Origin: Streptomyces spiralis
Lineage (GTDB): Bacteria > Actinomycetota > Actinomycetes > Streptomycetales > Streptomycetaceae
DNA: 64,000 nucleotides
Assembly: GCF_014654675.1 (NCBI RefSeq)
Contig: NZ_BNBC01000046.1
Coordinates: 1 to 64,000 of the forward strand
Direction: 5' to 3'
Part shown: piece after piece, positions 42,033 through 50,074 of the stretch
How positions within the stretch are numbered: the stretch's first letter is position 1
How the letters are laid out: each line of letters opens with the position of its first letter
Notes under the pieces: generated by a model
Told to the model about the DNA's origin: nothing
Database searches by the model: none
What the model saw: only the letters and a program-made list of their open reading frames with translations
Made by a program: the position numbers and the translations under genes

Positions 42033-43475
42033 GTGGCAGGTCATCGGACCAGTTCCGCGGCCGGTCCGCCCCGCGCGTTCAGTGCCGACCTTCATGTGGA
42101 GCTGCGCGGACCGGGGCTGCGCGCAGGGCTCGCGGACGCCTTGAGGGAGGCCGTGCGCACGGGGCGTCTGGCGCCCGGCAGCCGTCTGCCGGCCTCCCGC
42201 TCACTCGCCGCGGATCTCGGCGTCTCGCGTAACACCGTGGTCGAGTCCTACGCCGAGCTGGTCGCCGAGGGCTGGCTCACCGCCCAGCAGGGCTCCGGGA
42301 CCCGGGTGGCCACGCGGGTCCCGGAGCCGCACAGGGTCACGCCCGACGCTCCTCGTTCGAGGCCCGACGAGCACCGTCCCAGGTATGGCGTGTGGACGGG
42401 TGCACCGGACCTCGCGAACTTTCCGCGCACACAGTGGCTCACCGCGGCCCGCCGGGCTCTGACCGCCGCGCCGTACGAGGCCTTCGGCTACGGTGACGCC
42501 CGCGGCCGGACGGAGCTGCGCGCCGCACTCGCGGACTACCTGGCGCGGGCCCGCGGGGTATGCGCGGGGCCGGAGCGAATCGTCATCTGTTCCGGTTTCC
42601 ACCACGGCCTGGCGCTGATGGCGCGGGCGCTCAGGGTGCGGCGGGCGGGGGCGGTGGCCGTCGAGGCCTACGGCCTCGGTCTGTATCGCGACCTGCTGAG
42701 GAATGCCGGTCTGCACACTCCGCCCCTCTACGTCGACGAACATGGCGGGCGCATCGACGACCTCGCGCGACTGCCCGGAGTGGGCGCGGTGCTGCTGACC
42801 CCGGCGCACCAGTACCCGACGGGGGTCGCGCTCTGCCCGGAGCGGCGCACGGCCGCCGTCGACTGGGCACGCGCCACGGGCGGCCTGATCCTGGAGGACG
42901 ACTATGACGGGGAGTTCCGATACGACCGTCAGCCGGTGGGGGCCCTGCAAGGCCTCGATCCGCAGCGGGTGGTGTACTTCGGTTCCGTGAGCAAGTCCCT
43001 GGCGCCTGGGCTACGGCTCGGATGGACGGTGCTGCCGGAGGAACTCATCCGGGAGATCGTGACGGCCAAAGGGCACGGCGATTACATGACGAGCGCCCTG
43101 GAGCAGCTGACGCTGGCGGAATTCATCGCCTCGGGTGCGTACGACCGTCATGTGCGCTCGATGCGGCTGCGCTACCGGCGTCGCCGCGATCAACTGGTCG
43201 AGGTCCTGCGTCAGAGGGCTCCCGGCATTCGTGTGACCGGGATGGCCGCCGGACTGCAGACGGTCCTCGAACTCCCGCGTGGAACCGAAAGCTCGGTGGT
43301 CCAGGCCGCGGCCCGGCAAGGTCTGGCGATCAGGGGGTTGACGCAGTTCCGCTACGAAACGGAGGACTGCGGATGGCAGTTGCCCGAACGGGACGCCCTG
43401 GTGTTCAACTACGCGGCGCCCTCGGCCAGCGCGTGGTCGAGCGCACTGGACGCACTGTGCACGGTGCTGCCCTAG
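42033..43475 (+). CDS. MocR/PdxR-type regulator (GntR helix-turn-helix fused to aminotransferase domain)
   Basis: A 480-residue fusion. The GntR winged helix occupies about residues 20-90 (GLADALREAVRTGRLAPGSR, LAADLGVSRNTVVESY). A fold-type I aminotransferase domain follows, with the pyridoxal-phosphate Lys in FGSVSKSLAPGLRLGW and the EDDYDGEFRYD block. Such regulators often control pyridoxal-phosphate or GABA-related genes. I chose the GTG at 42033, since a TATCGT hexamer at 42019-42024 allows a leaderless mRNA; an upstream start in the same frame is possible. The stop codon directly abuts a MITE-like element. Confidence 0.88.
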   Translation: MAGHRTSSAAGPPRAFSADLHVELRGPGLRAGLADALREAVRTGRLAPGSRLPASRSLAADLGVSRNTVVESYAELVAEGWLTAQQGSGTRVATRVPEPHRVTPDAPRSRPDEHRPRYGVWTGAPDLANFPRTQWLTAARRALTAAPYEAFGYGDARGRTELRAALADYLARARGVCAGPERIVICSGFHHGLALMARALRVRRAGAVAVEAYGLGLYRDLLRNAGLHTPPLYVDEHGGRIDDLARLPGVGAVLLTPAHQYPTGVALCPERRTAAVDWARATGGLILEDDYDGEFRYDRQPVGALQGLDPQRVVYFGSVSKSLAPGLRLGWTVLPEELIREIVTAKGHGDYMTSALEQLTLAEFIASGAYDRHVRSMRLRYRRRRDQLVEVLRQRAPGIRVTGMAAGLQTVLELPRGTESSVVQAAARQGLAIRGLTQFRYETEDCGWQLPERDALVFNYAAPSASAWSSALDALCTVLP

Positions 43476-43476
43476 G

Positions 43477-43665
43477 GGGTGTCTCGGCGATCATGCCGGG
43501 CTCGCGGCGGCCGGCACCGCACCTCGCGGCGTTGTCGTCGGTCGCCGATGCTCCGCGTCGACTCCCTCCTCCGCCTTGCGATGCTTCCCCACTGCCTGAA
43601 CGGCGTGGGAGGTGCCCCCACCACCAGCCACCGCTCCCTGATCCGGCCTGATCGACGAGACACCC
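43477..43665. mobile_element. MITE-like element, 189 bp, with 17-bp terminal inverted repeats
   Basis: The left end GGGTGTCTCGGCGATCA (43477-43493) and the reverse complement of the right end TGATCGACGAGACACCC (43649-43665) agree at 16 of 17 positions. The interior has no transposase frame. It begins two bases after the MocR stop, and its right end abuts an IS256-like transposase remnant. A clear target-site duplication is not visible. Confidence 0.65.
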
Positions 43666-43824
43666 GCCAGCAGGGCTTCCGAGGGCGGAGCGGATGTGCC
43701 GGATCTGGGCCTCACCGCGTCCGTGTCGGGCTGTCCGAACACGGTCCGCAGCAGCGTGGCCACCCGCGCCGTCGGAGTTGACGAGCTGGACACCGGTCAG
43801 GCCGCGGGCGATCAGAGAGCGCAG
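43666..43824 (-). pseudogene. IS256-family (mutator) transposase remnant
   Basis: The minus strand reads LRSLIARGLTGVQLVNSDGA in one frame and VATLLRTVFGQPDTDAVRPR in another. These resemble the GLxGVxLVxSD and IRTVFAQPDA blocks of mutator-type transposases. An internal deletion and a frame change separate them, and no terminal repeats of an IS256 element remain. Confidence 0.6.
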
Positions 43825-44084
43825 TGGACAGGGACTCGCCGCTGAAAATGGACCGGACCGCTACTGTCACGCGCCTCCCGCACGGGCCCTTTTCTTCGCG
43901 CAGCAATGCGCAGAGGCGGAAGCGGTAGACAGGAAAGATCCGGCCGTTTCCGCTGGTCAGATCACGCAACCACTGCGATGGGCGCCGTAGAGAAGTTATA
44001 GAGCTGTTCTAGACACTGCTATGGCAGGGTCAGGTGGAACACGGGAAAGAAGTGTTCATCGCTCAATGGAGAAGGACCGTAGCC
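43825..44084. other. Upstream region of the SDR gene
   Basis: No gene recognised. The segment near 44000 has TTATAGAGCTGTTCTAGACA with TAGA and TCTA arms and is markedly AT-richer than the surroundings. It may hold the promoter and a regulator site of the SDR at 44085. Confidence 0.35.
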
Positions 44085-44852
44085 ATGGACTTCGAAGGCA
44101 AGAAGCTCGTCGTGATCGGCGGTGCCAGCGGCATGGGTCTCAAGGCCGCCGAAGACGTGATCGCGCAGGGAGGCAGCGCGGTGATCGTCGGCCGCCCGGG
44201 TCGGAAACTCGACGACGCCGTGGCAGGCCTGTCGCGCTCCGGCAGCGCGTGGTCGATCGCGGCCGACCTGGCGGACCGGAACCAGGTCGTCGAGGCGCAG
44301 AAGCAGCTGGCGGAGGACCACCCCGACGCCACTCTCCTCGTCAACTCGGCAGGGTTCTTCATGCCGAAGCGCTTCCTCGACTACGAGGTCGCGGACTACG
44401 ACGCCTATCACGACCTCAACAGGGCGACTTTCTTCCTGACTCAGACGATCGTCCGGGGCATGGTCGCCGGGGGCCGGGGCGGCGCCATCGTGAATGTGGG
44501 CAGCATGTGGGCGCACCAAGCCCTCGCCGTGACCCCGTCGTCGGCCTACTCGATGGCCAAGGCGGGACTGCACGCCCTCACCCACAACCTGGCCATCGAG
44601 CTCGCCGGCGAGGGCATCCGTGTGAACGCCGTGGCTCCGGCCGTCACCAGGACGCCCCTGTTCGAGAAGGTCTTCCCGGCAGACCAGCTGGACGCCGCGA
44701 TGGAGCAGCTGAGCGGGCTGCAGCCCCTCGGTCGGGTCGGCACCCCGCAGGACGTGGCCTCCGCGATCGTCTTTCTCCTCTCGCCGGCCTCGAGCTGGAC
44801 GACGGGCGCCATCCTCAACGTCGACGGCGGGGTCATGGCAGGCCGCAATTAA
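44085..44852 (+). CDS. SDR family oxidoreductase
   Basis: A 255-residue classical SDR. Cofactor motif VVIGGASGMGLKAAED, NSAG in LLVNSAGFFMP, catalytic Tyr/Lys in SAYSMAKAGLHAL, and the C-terminal GAILNVDGGVMAG are all present. GAAGGA precedes the ATG at 44085. It stands alone between element remnants and a non-coding stretch. Substrate is unknown. Confidence 0.9.
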   Translation: MDFEGKKLVVIGGASGMGLKAAEDVIAQGGSAVIVGRPGRKLDDAVAGLSRSGSAWSIAADLADRNQVVEAQKQLAEDHPDATLLVNSAGFFMPKRFLDYEVADYDAYHDLNRATFFLTQTIVRGMVAGGRGGAIVNVGSMWAHQALAVTPSSAYSMAKAGLHALTHNLAIELAGEGIRVNAVAPAVTRTPLFEKVFPADQLDAAMEQLSGLQPLGRVGTPQDVASAIVFLLSPASSWTTGAILNVDGGVMAGRN

Positions 44853-45071
44853 AACCCGTCCGGCCGATCATGGCGCAGACGCGAGTCTGCCACGTGAGTT
44901 GATCGGCGCCGCTACTTACCTGCACCTTGATTCGCCGGGCAGACCCTGGACGCACCCTCACGCCCCGCCCGGGACGGTGACCCGTCATCTGCTCCGAACG
45001 AGGTGTCCAGAAGGCGTCGATCAATACCGCCCGCTTTTGAGGTAGCCCGAACGGCAGGCAATCCGAGAAGC
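44853..45071. other. Non-coding stretch before the thioredoxin remnant
   Basis: I see no gene and no strong hairpin. It would contain whatever promoter drives the thioredoxin fragment and the sigma factor gene. Confidence 0.35.
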
Positions 45072-45200
45072 GTGACGGACGAGACCTTCGCGAATGAGGT
45101 GCGCAAGAGCACAAGCCCGTGCTTGTCGATTTCCGGGCCGAGTGGTGCAAGCTCTGCCGCCTTGTAGCACCGGTCCTCGAGGCGAATCCCGGAGACCGTG
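45072..45200 (+). pseudogene. Truncated, frameshifted thioredoxin gene
   Basis: The GTG at 45072 starts VTDETFANEVRKS, a typical thioredoxin N-terminus. After a one-base deletion at about 45110-45111 the next frame continues KPVLVDFRAEWCKLCRLVAP, then VLEA. The active site reads WCKLC instead of the usual WCGPC. The gene is cut off after about 43 codons, where the sigma factor gene begins, overlapping its last bases. Confidence 0.8.
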
Positions 45201-45806
45201 AAAGCGATGCATTTCCCATCGGAACCGGGCACCCGCAACCAGCGGGAGAGTGCCGCGCAGCGCCGTGCGAGATTCGAAGAGGAAGCCCTCCCGCATCGTC
45301 GCACCCTCTACGCCGCCGCCTGGCGCATCACGCGCCACGCAGCAGACGCTGAGGACCTGGTCCAGGAAGCGTACGCGCGCGCGTACGCATCGTTCGACCG
45401 GTTTCGCCCAGGCACGAACTTCGCGGCCTGGATGAAGAAGATCATGGTCAATCAGTACATATCCATGCGTCGTAGCCAGCAGTGCAGACCGCAGCTGTGT
45501 CTCTCCTCCGAGGTCGAGGACGAGCAGCTGGCACGCCTTGGCGCCCGTGCTTCCGAAGCGCCGAAGTCGGCCGAGGCGGAAGCGCTGGAGAGCATCGTGA
45601 ATCCCGACCTGAAAGCCGCCTTCCGCCAGATCTCCCCGCCGCGCCGCCTCGCTGTGTACCTCGCAGACGTCGAGGGTCTCTCCTACCGCGAGATCGCGGA
45701 CCTGATGGGAACCCCTGAGGGCACCGTGATGTCGCGCATCCACAGGGGGCGGCGGCAGCTGCGTCGGCTGCTGCAGCAGCACATGCTCGGAGTGCACACG
45801 GTGTGA
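45198..45806 (+). CDS. SigR-like ECF sigma factor
   Basis: A 202-residue ECF sigma factor. Region 2 has AADAEDLVQEAYARAYASFD followed by RFRPGTNFAAWMKKIMVNQY. Region 4 has LAVYLADVEGLSYREIADLM and GTPEGTVMSRIHRGRRQLRR. These blocks are very close to the SigR/SigH group that answers thiol-oxidative stress and drives thioredoxin genes. The GTG at 45198 has GGAG five bases ahead; the ATG at 45207 is an alternative. SigR is normally followed by its zinc anti-sigma factor RsrA, but no such gene is seen after it. A thioredoxin remnant precedes it and msrB lies 289 bases beyond in opposite orientation. Confidence 0.9.
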   Translation: MKAMHFPSEPGTRNQRESAAQRRARFEEEALPHRRTLYAAAWRITRHAADAEDLVQEAYARAYASFDRFRPGTNFAAWMKKIMVNQYISMRRSQQCRPQLCLSSEVEDEQLARLGARASEAPKSAEAEALESIVNPDLKAAFRQISPPRRLAVYLADVEGLSYREIADLMGTPEGTVMSRIHRGRRQLRRLLQQHMLGVHTV

Positions 45807-46094
45807 CCGCCCGCCCGCCCGGCTGGCCGGCCAGGTTGCCCGAACGACATGGCGGTGGGCGCCCCCTCTTGCGGCTCGCGGCCCAGCAGCCCCAGCCGAT
45901 AGCCGTGTACAGCAGTACGCAAAACGCTCATCCAGGGGAGACTTCTTCCAGGCAGGACGCCGGACGGAAGGCACCTGGTCCGTCGACGCGAATGGGCGGT
46001 TCTGTTCCTGGCCCCAGGTTCCGGGACAAGCCCAGGCGGTGGCCCCGCCGGCCTCCAGCGGCCCGGCCTGCCGGTCGTTCGTCGACGCTGCAGA
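45807..46094. other. Intergenic region between sigma factor and msrB
   Basis: No gene recognised on either strand. In particular there is no HxxxCxxC-type anti-sigma frame. The two flanking genes converge, but I see no long hairpin. Confidence 0.4.
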
Positions 46095-46496
46095 CTATTC
46101 GGAATCGCCGGGCTTCAGCCGCAGGGAGAGGCTGTTGATGCAGTATCGCTTGTCCGTCGGTGTTGCAAATCCCTCACCCTCGAACAATTCTCCAAGATAC
46201 GACCCGCAACGAGCGCACCGCACCACAGGATACGGGGATTCTCCCTGCTTCACTTCGACCGACGCGAGATCCTTGGGGTCGTAGAACGCGGGCCAGCCGC
46301 AGCGAGAGTCGAACTTTTCTTCAGATGTGAAAAGGTCGGCACCGCAGGCCCTGCATGAGTAAACGCCCTTTTCTTTGGCGTCGGTGTACTCTCCCGTGAA
46401 CGCCGCTTCGTCCTCCGCGCCGCGCAGCACCCTGTATTCCTCCGGGCTGAGCTCTGCGCGCCACTCCGCGTCTGACTTCTCGATATCGTTTGCCAT
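46095..46496 (-). CDS. msrB: MsrB-type peptide-methionine (R)-S-oxide reductase, divergent
   Basis: A 133-residue MsrB. The four zinc cysteines are Cys48, Cys51, Cys94 and Cys97 (CRACG and CARCG). CGWPAFYDP and the catalytic Cys119 in RYCINSLSL are present. The normally strict SHLGHVF motif reads SYLGELF: both conserved histidines are replaced (Tyr100, Glu103). GAAGGATG precedes the ATG at 46496. Codon use is AT-richer than the neighbours (for example GAATTGTTC), suggesting recent transfer. It may have reduced or altered activity. Its place near a SigR-like sigma factor fits oxidative stress. Confidence 0.85.
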   Translation of the reverse strand: MANDIEKSDAEWRAELSPEEYRVLRGAEDEAAFTGEYTDAKEKGVYSCRACGADLFTSEEKFDSRCGWPAFYDPKDLASVEVKQGESPYPVVRCARCGSYLGELFEGEGFATPTDKRYCINSLSLRLKPGDSE

Positions 46497-46743
46497 GACT
46501 TCATCCTTCAGGGATGAGAGCGCTGCTTCGGTAGGTGAGCAGTGCTGGGCGGATCGTTGCTTTTTGTCGGGACATATATCGATGACACCGGGTCCAAATT
46601 ATGCCTCCGAAGCGGACCGGAAACCTCTTCCTGAGCGTTGGCCACGGAGCTCATCGCTCGCGTGCCGAACGAGATCCGCGAGAGTGGAAAGAAGAGCACC
46701 ATCGTCTGGGGGACCGAGAAGGAAGGCCTCGACGATCCCCGCT
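46497..46743. other. Upstream region of msrB with an unidentified protein-like fragment
   Basis: AT-rich sequence near 46560-46600 (ATATATCG) may hold the msrB promoter. From about 46638 the plus strand reads ATELIARVPNEIRESGKKST then IVWGTEKEGLDDPRFTAW. That is well-formed protein sequence, but I cannot assign it. It has no ribosome site and runs into the next gene antisense, so it is probably a remnant. Confidence 0.35.
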
Positions 46744-49198
46744 TCACAGCGTGGACGGGAGCTCTTGGTCGGCCCAGACGAGCTTGCCGCCCGTTGCGGA
46801 GCGGGAGCCCCACTTGCTGGACAACTGGGCGATCAGGAACAGTCCCCGGCCGTTTTCGTCGGCCATGCGGGCATGGCGCAGGCGCGGGTAACACTTTCCG
46901 CTGTCAAAGACTTCACAGGTCAGGACTTGGTGCTTGATGAGCCGTAGCCGGATCGGGCCCGCGCCGTGGTGGATGGCGTTGGTGACCAGTTCGCTGATGA
47001 GCAGCTCCGTGGTGGGCACGAGATGCTCCAGTCCCCATGCGCTGAGTTGATGGGCGGCCAGGTGCCGGGCGTCGCTGACGACGGCCGGCTCGGTCGGCAG
47101 GTCCCAGGAGGCAATGTCGGCCGGCTTGAGTGTGTGGACCCGGGCAAGGAGCAAGGCGACGTCGTCAGATGCTGCCTGAGCCGGCACGGTCTCCATCACT
47201 GAGGAGCACAGGTCTTCCAAGGACTGTTCGGGTTGTGACAGAGCGGTGCCGAGGCGGTGCATGCCGACCTCGATGTCGTCGTCACGGGATTCGACCAGCC
47301 CGTCGGTGTAGAACGCGAGCAGGCTTCCTTCGGGCAGTTCCACCTCCACGGCGTCGAAGGGGACCAGCCCGAGGCCGAGGCCGAGTGGGACCCCGGTGGG
47401 CAGGTCGGGGAAGGTGACCTGGCCCTGTGCGTCGACTATCGCGGGCCGGGGGGTGCCCGGCCCGTGCCATCGTGCACTGCCGGGTGACCGGGTCGTAGAC
47501 GACGTACACACAGGTCGCGCCCATAATCGCGGGGATCTGATCAGAGGCGTCATCATCTTCCCCGGTCAGCCGCCGGACGCTGTCATCGAGGTGGCTCAGC
47601 AGTTCGTCGGGGGGCAGGTCCAGGTCCGCGAGCGTGCGGACCGCGGTGCGGAGCCTGCCCATGGTCACCGCGGCGTTGATGCCGTGTCCGACTACATCAC
47701 CGACGACGAAGGCCACCCGGGCACAAGGCAGCGGGATCACGTCGAACCAGTCGCCTCCGACACCGGCGTCCGTGTCGGCCGGCAGGTAGCGCCCGGCCGC
47801 CTCGACGGCGACGCCGCCCCTCAAGCGGTGCGGGAGCAGGTTGCGCTGGAGCGCGAGGGCCGTGCTGCGTTCGCGAGCGTACTGACGGGCGTTGTCCAAG
47901 GACAGCGCGGCCCGGGTGACCAGTTCCTCGGCCAGGAGCAGGTCGTCCTGCTGGAACGGCGTCGGGTCCTCGGTGCGTGCGAACAGGGCCACGCCCAACA
48001 CGGAGTGCCGGGCACGGATGGGCACGATCATCAGGGAGTGAATCCCGTTCTCACGGATCTTTTGCGCCCGTGCCGGATCGCGGTCGACCCATGTCCCAGG
48101 GGTGGTGTCCAGTACGGGTTCCAGGTGGGACCTTCCCGTGCGCAGTGCGTCGGCGAGCGGCGAATTCGGGGGGACGGAAATCGTCTCCCCTCGCGCAAAC
48201 GTCGACTCTGGGACCGCTGGGTGGATCGAGGCCAAACCGGCACGTCGGAACACGCGGGAGTGGTCGTACAGCGTGTCGATTCGGGGGGAGGGCTCTCTGC
48301 CGAGTGGAACCGACTCTGCCAGGTCGACGGTGACGTAGTCGGCCAACAGGGGCACGGCGAGGCCGGCCAGTTCCTGTGCGGTCTGCATGACGTCCAGGGT
48401 GCTCCCGATGCGTGTGCTGGCCTGGCTGAGGATCGCAAGGCGCTCGCGCACCCGCTGGTTGCTGGTGACGTCCACGGTCAAGGAGCAGACCCCCAGTGCC
48501 TGGCCGTCCGCGTCCTGGAGGCAGAAGAACGAGGCCGAGAATGCGCGCTCCCGGCGTGGATCTTCCGGCGGCCATGCCCGGTACTCGTGGACCGCGGAAG
48601 TGCCGCTCGCCAGCACCTGGCGCATCACCGCTTCAAGGGCCTCGGCCTCGAAGCCGGGCAGTGAATCCTTCAGGCGCCGTCCGATCCTGCGGTCACGGGA
48701 AATGCCGTCATGCTCCACCGTGTCGTTCGTCCAGGTACAGCGCAGCTGCGGGTCATGAATGGCGATGCCGACCGGCGCGCGGGCAAACAGCGACTCCCGC
48801 ACCGATCCGTTCACCATTTCTGGGGAGAGCGCCCCTATGTCGGTCAGGGATATCAGCCACCGGTGGGCTGTGCCCTGTCCCCGCAGCAGCGAGAGGCGCA
48901 CGCTCAGGTTGAGCGTGCGGCCGTCGTGGTGGCGGACCGCCGCGGTGCCGGACCAGCCACCTTGGGCACGGCACTGCTCTGCGAACGCCGATACCCCCAG
49001 CGTCTCCGCGGACGACGGCAGCACGAGTGCGGCGGATCGTCCGACCACGTCCTCAGCGCAGTGCCCGACAAGGTGCTGAGCGGCCTGCGTCCACGCGACC
49101 ACCGTCCCTTGCGCGTCGATCACCGCTATCGCTGCGTCGGATATCTCGCGGAGCGCCGGCGGCGGCTCCCGGAGCGTGGCCTGGTCAGTGCTCATCAT
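46744..49198 (-). pseudogene. PAS-GAF-SpoIIE (PP2C) phosphatase with HATPase domain, one-base frameshift
   Basis: In two frames this encodes a protein of about 817 residues. From the ATG pair at 49198/49195: a PAS domain (ISDAAIAVIDAQGTVVAWTQ), a second PAS (ARAPVGIAIHDPQLRCTWTN), a GAF domain, then a SpoIIE PP2C domain with DAGVGGDWFDVIPL and VVGDVVGHGINAAVTMGRL. Near 47445-47453 the frame breaks at RAGHPP. An extra base in a run of C and G is the simplest cause. The next frame continues PAIVDAQGQVTFPDLPTGVP through the end of the PP2C domain to an anti-sigma-type HATPase domain with SELVTNAIHHGAGPIRLRL and DENGRGLFLIAQLSSKWG. Such proteins control anti-sigma partners. A sequencing error cannot be excluded. 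Confidence 0.8.
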
Positions 49199-50074
49199 CG
49201 TGGCCCCTATCAGATGCGTCGCGACCCGACCGTATGCGCGCGCGTGCCCACACGTGCGGACCATTTTCTGAGCAAAAGACCGGACCACTTCGCGCCGCAC
49301 GGCCAGGCGGGCCCCTGGCGCCGCCGGTCGGACCGGTTGCATCGCGAAGCGCCACGTCGCATGTTCGGGACGCCCACGCTCGGGAAGGGAGCGAGGCAGC
49401 CTCGATTCGCGGTGCGGAATTCGGGAGGCGCGCCGTACCCGTCTCCCGGACGTCGCCACGGCGGTGAAGCCCCCCTGCGCCCAGGCGAGGGCATGGTCGG
49501 GCCGACGCGGCCGAATGACATGCTGGTGGCGGTGTGCGTGGCGGTCAGGTTTCTGCCGAAGGCCGGGTCCCCGGCCGGCCGCCGTTCAGCCATGTGCCCG
49601 CGTTTTGGCGGGAGTTCGCCTATGCCGCAGGCCACTCACAACCCTTGACACAGGTCCGTGACCACTGCATTCTTCCACCATTCGGTTGGCGTCTACCGAG
49701 TAGTGGAATCGACATTGTCGTCAACACCTCGGAGTGCCCGCATGGACATTGCACCAGATCCCGGATCGGTCAGGGAGCGAGCGCCGAAACGTACGAGCTG
49801 CTGCATCCCGCATCCGCCCGCGAACCCGGCGAGCGCAAGACGAAAACGGTGCCGGCCACCCGCGCAGTCGTCATCCTGACCGCCGACACCGGGTGCCGGG
49901 CGCAGGTCGCGGCCATCCCCGCCCGCATCGGCGAAGGGATGCCCTACCGAAATTGCTCGAGCGAGCGCTGTACGGCCCCGGCGCGCCGTCGTCGCGCGCG
50001 CCATCCCACCGACCACCGCGGTGCCGACCGCGGCGCGGCCCCCTCCTCTCCGATGTCGTAGAAAAGGGTGCTAG
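49199..50074. other. Long stretch without a recognised gene before the lactate permease
   Basis: Several short frames are open but none resembles a known protein. One at about 49832-49960 reads RKTKTVPATRAVVILTADTG and then CRAQVAAIPARIGEG, which is orderly but unassigned. The stretch contains a TTGACA hexamer and an inverted repeat at 49645-49708, likely the regulatory region of lldP, 370 bases ahead of its start. Confidence 0.4.
49673..49708. promoter_or_regulatory. Inverted repeat just downstream of a TTGACA box, possible lldP operator
   Basis: Arms TTCCACCATTCGGT (49673-49686) and ACCGAGTAGTGGAA (49695-49708) match at 12 of 14 positions across an eight-base centre. TTGACA lies at 49645-49650, so a protein bound here would block transcription. 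It could also act as an RNA hairpin in a long leader. Confidence 0.45.

Noticed and set aside
44000..44030. TAGA/TCTA half-sites before the SDR as a regulator site
   Set aside because: Only four-base arms match and no second copy was found, so the signal is too weak to list as an operator.
45807..46094. Search for an RsrA-type zinc anti-sigma gene after the SigR-like factor
   Set aside because: No frame on either strand shows the HxxxCxxC motif or a plausible start.
49199..49459. Upstream in-frame extension of the SpoIIE-type phosphatase by 87 codons
   Set aside because: The extension is Arg/Ala-rich with no domain, and the ATG pair at 49193-49198 has an AGGGG ribosome site just before it.
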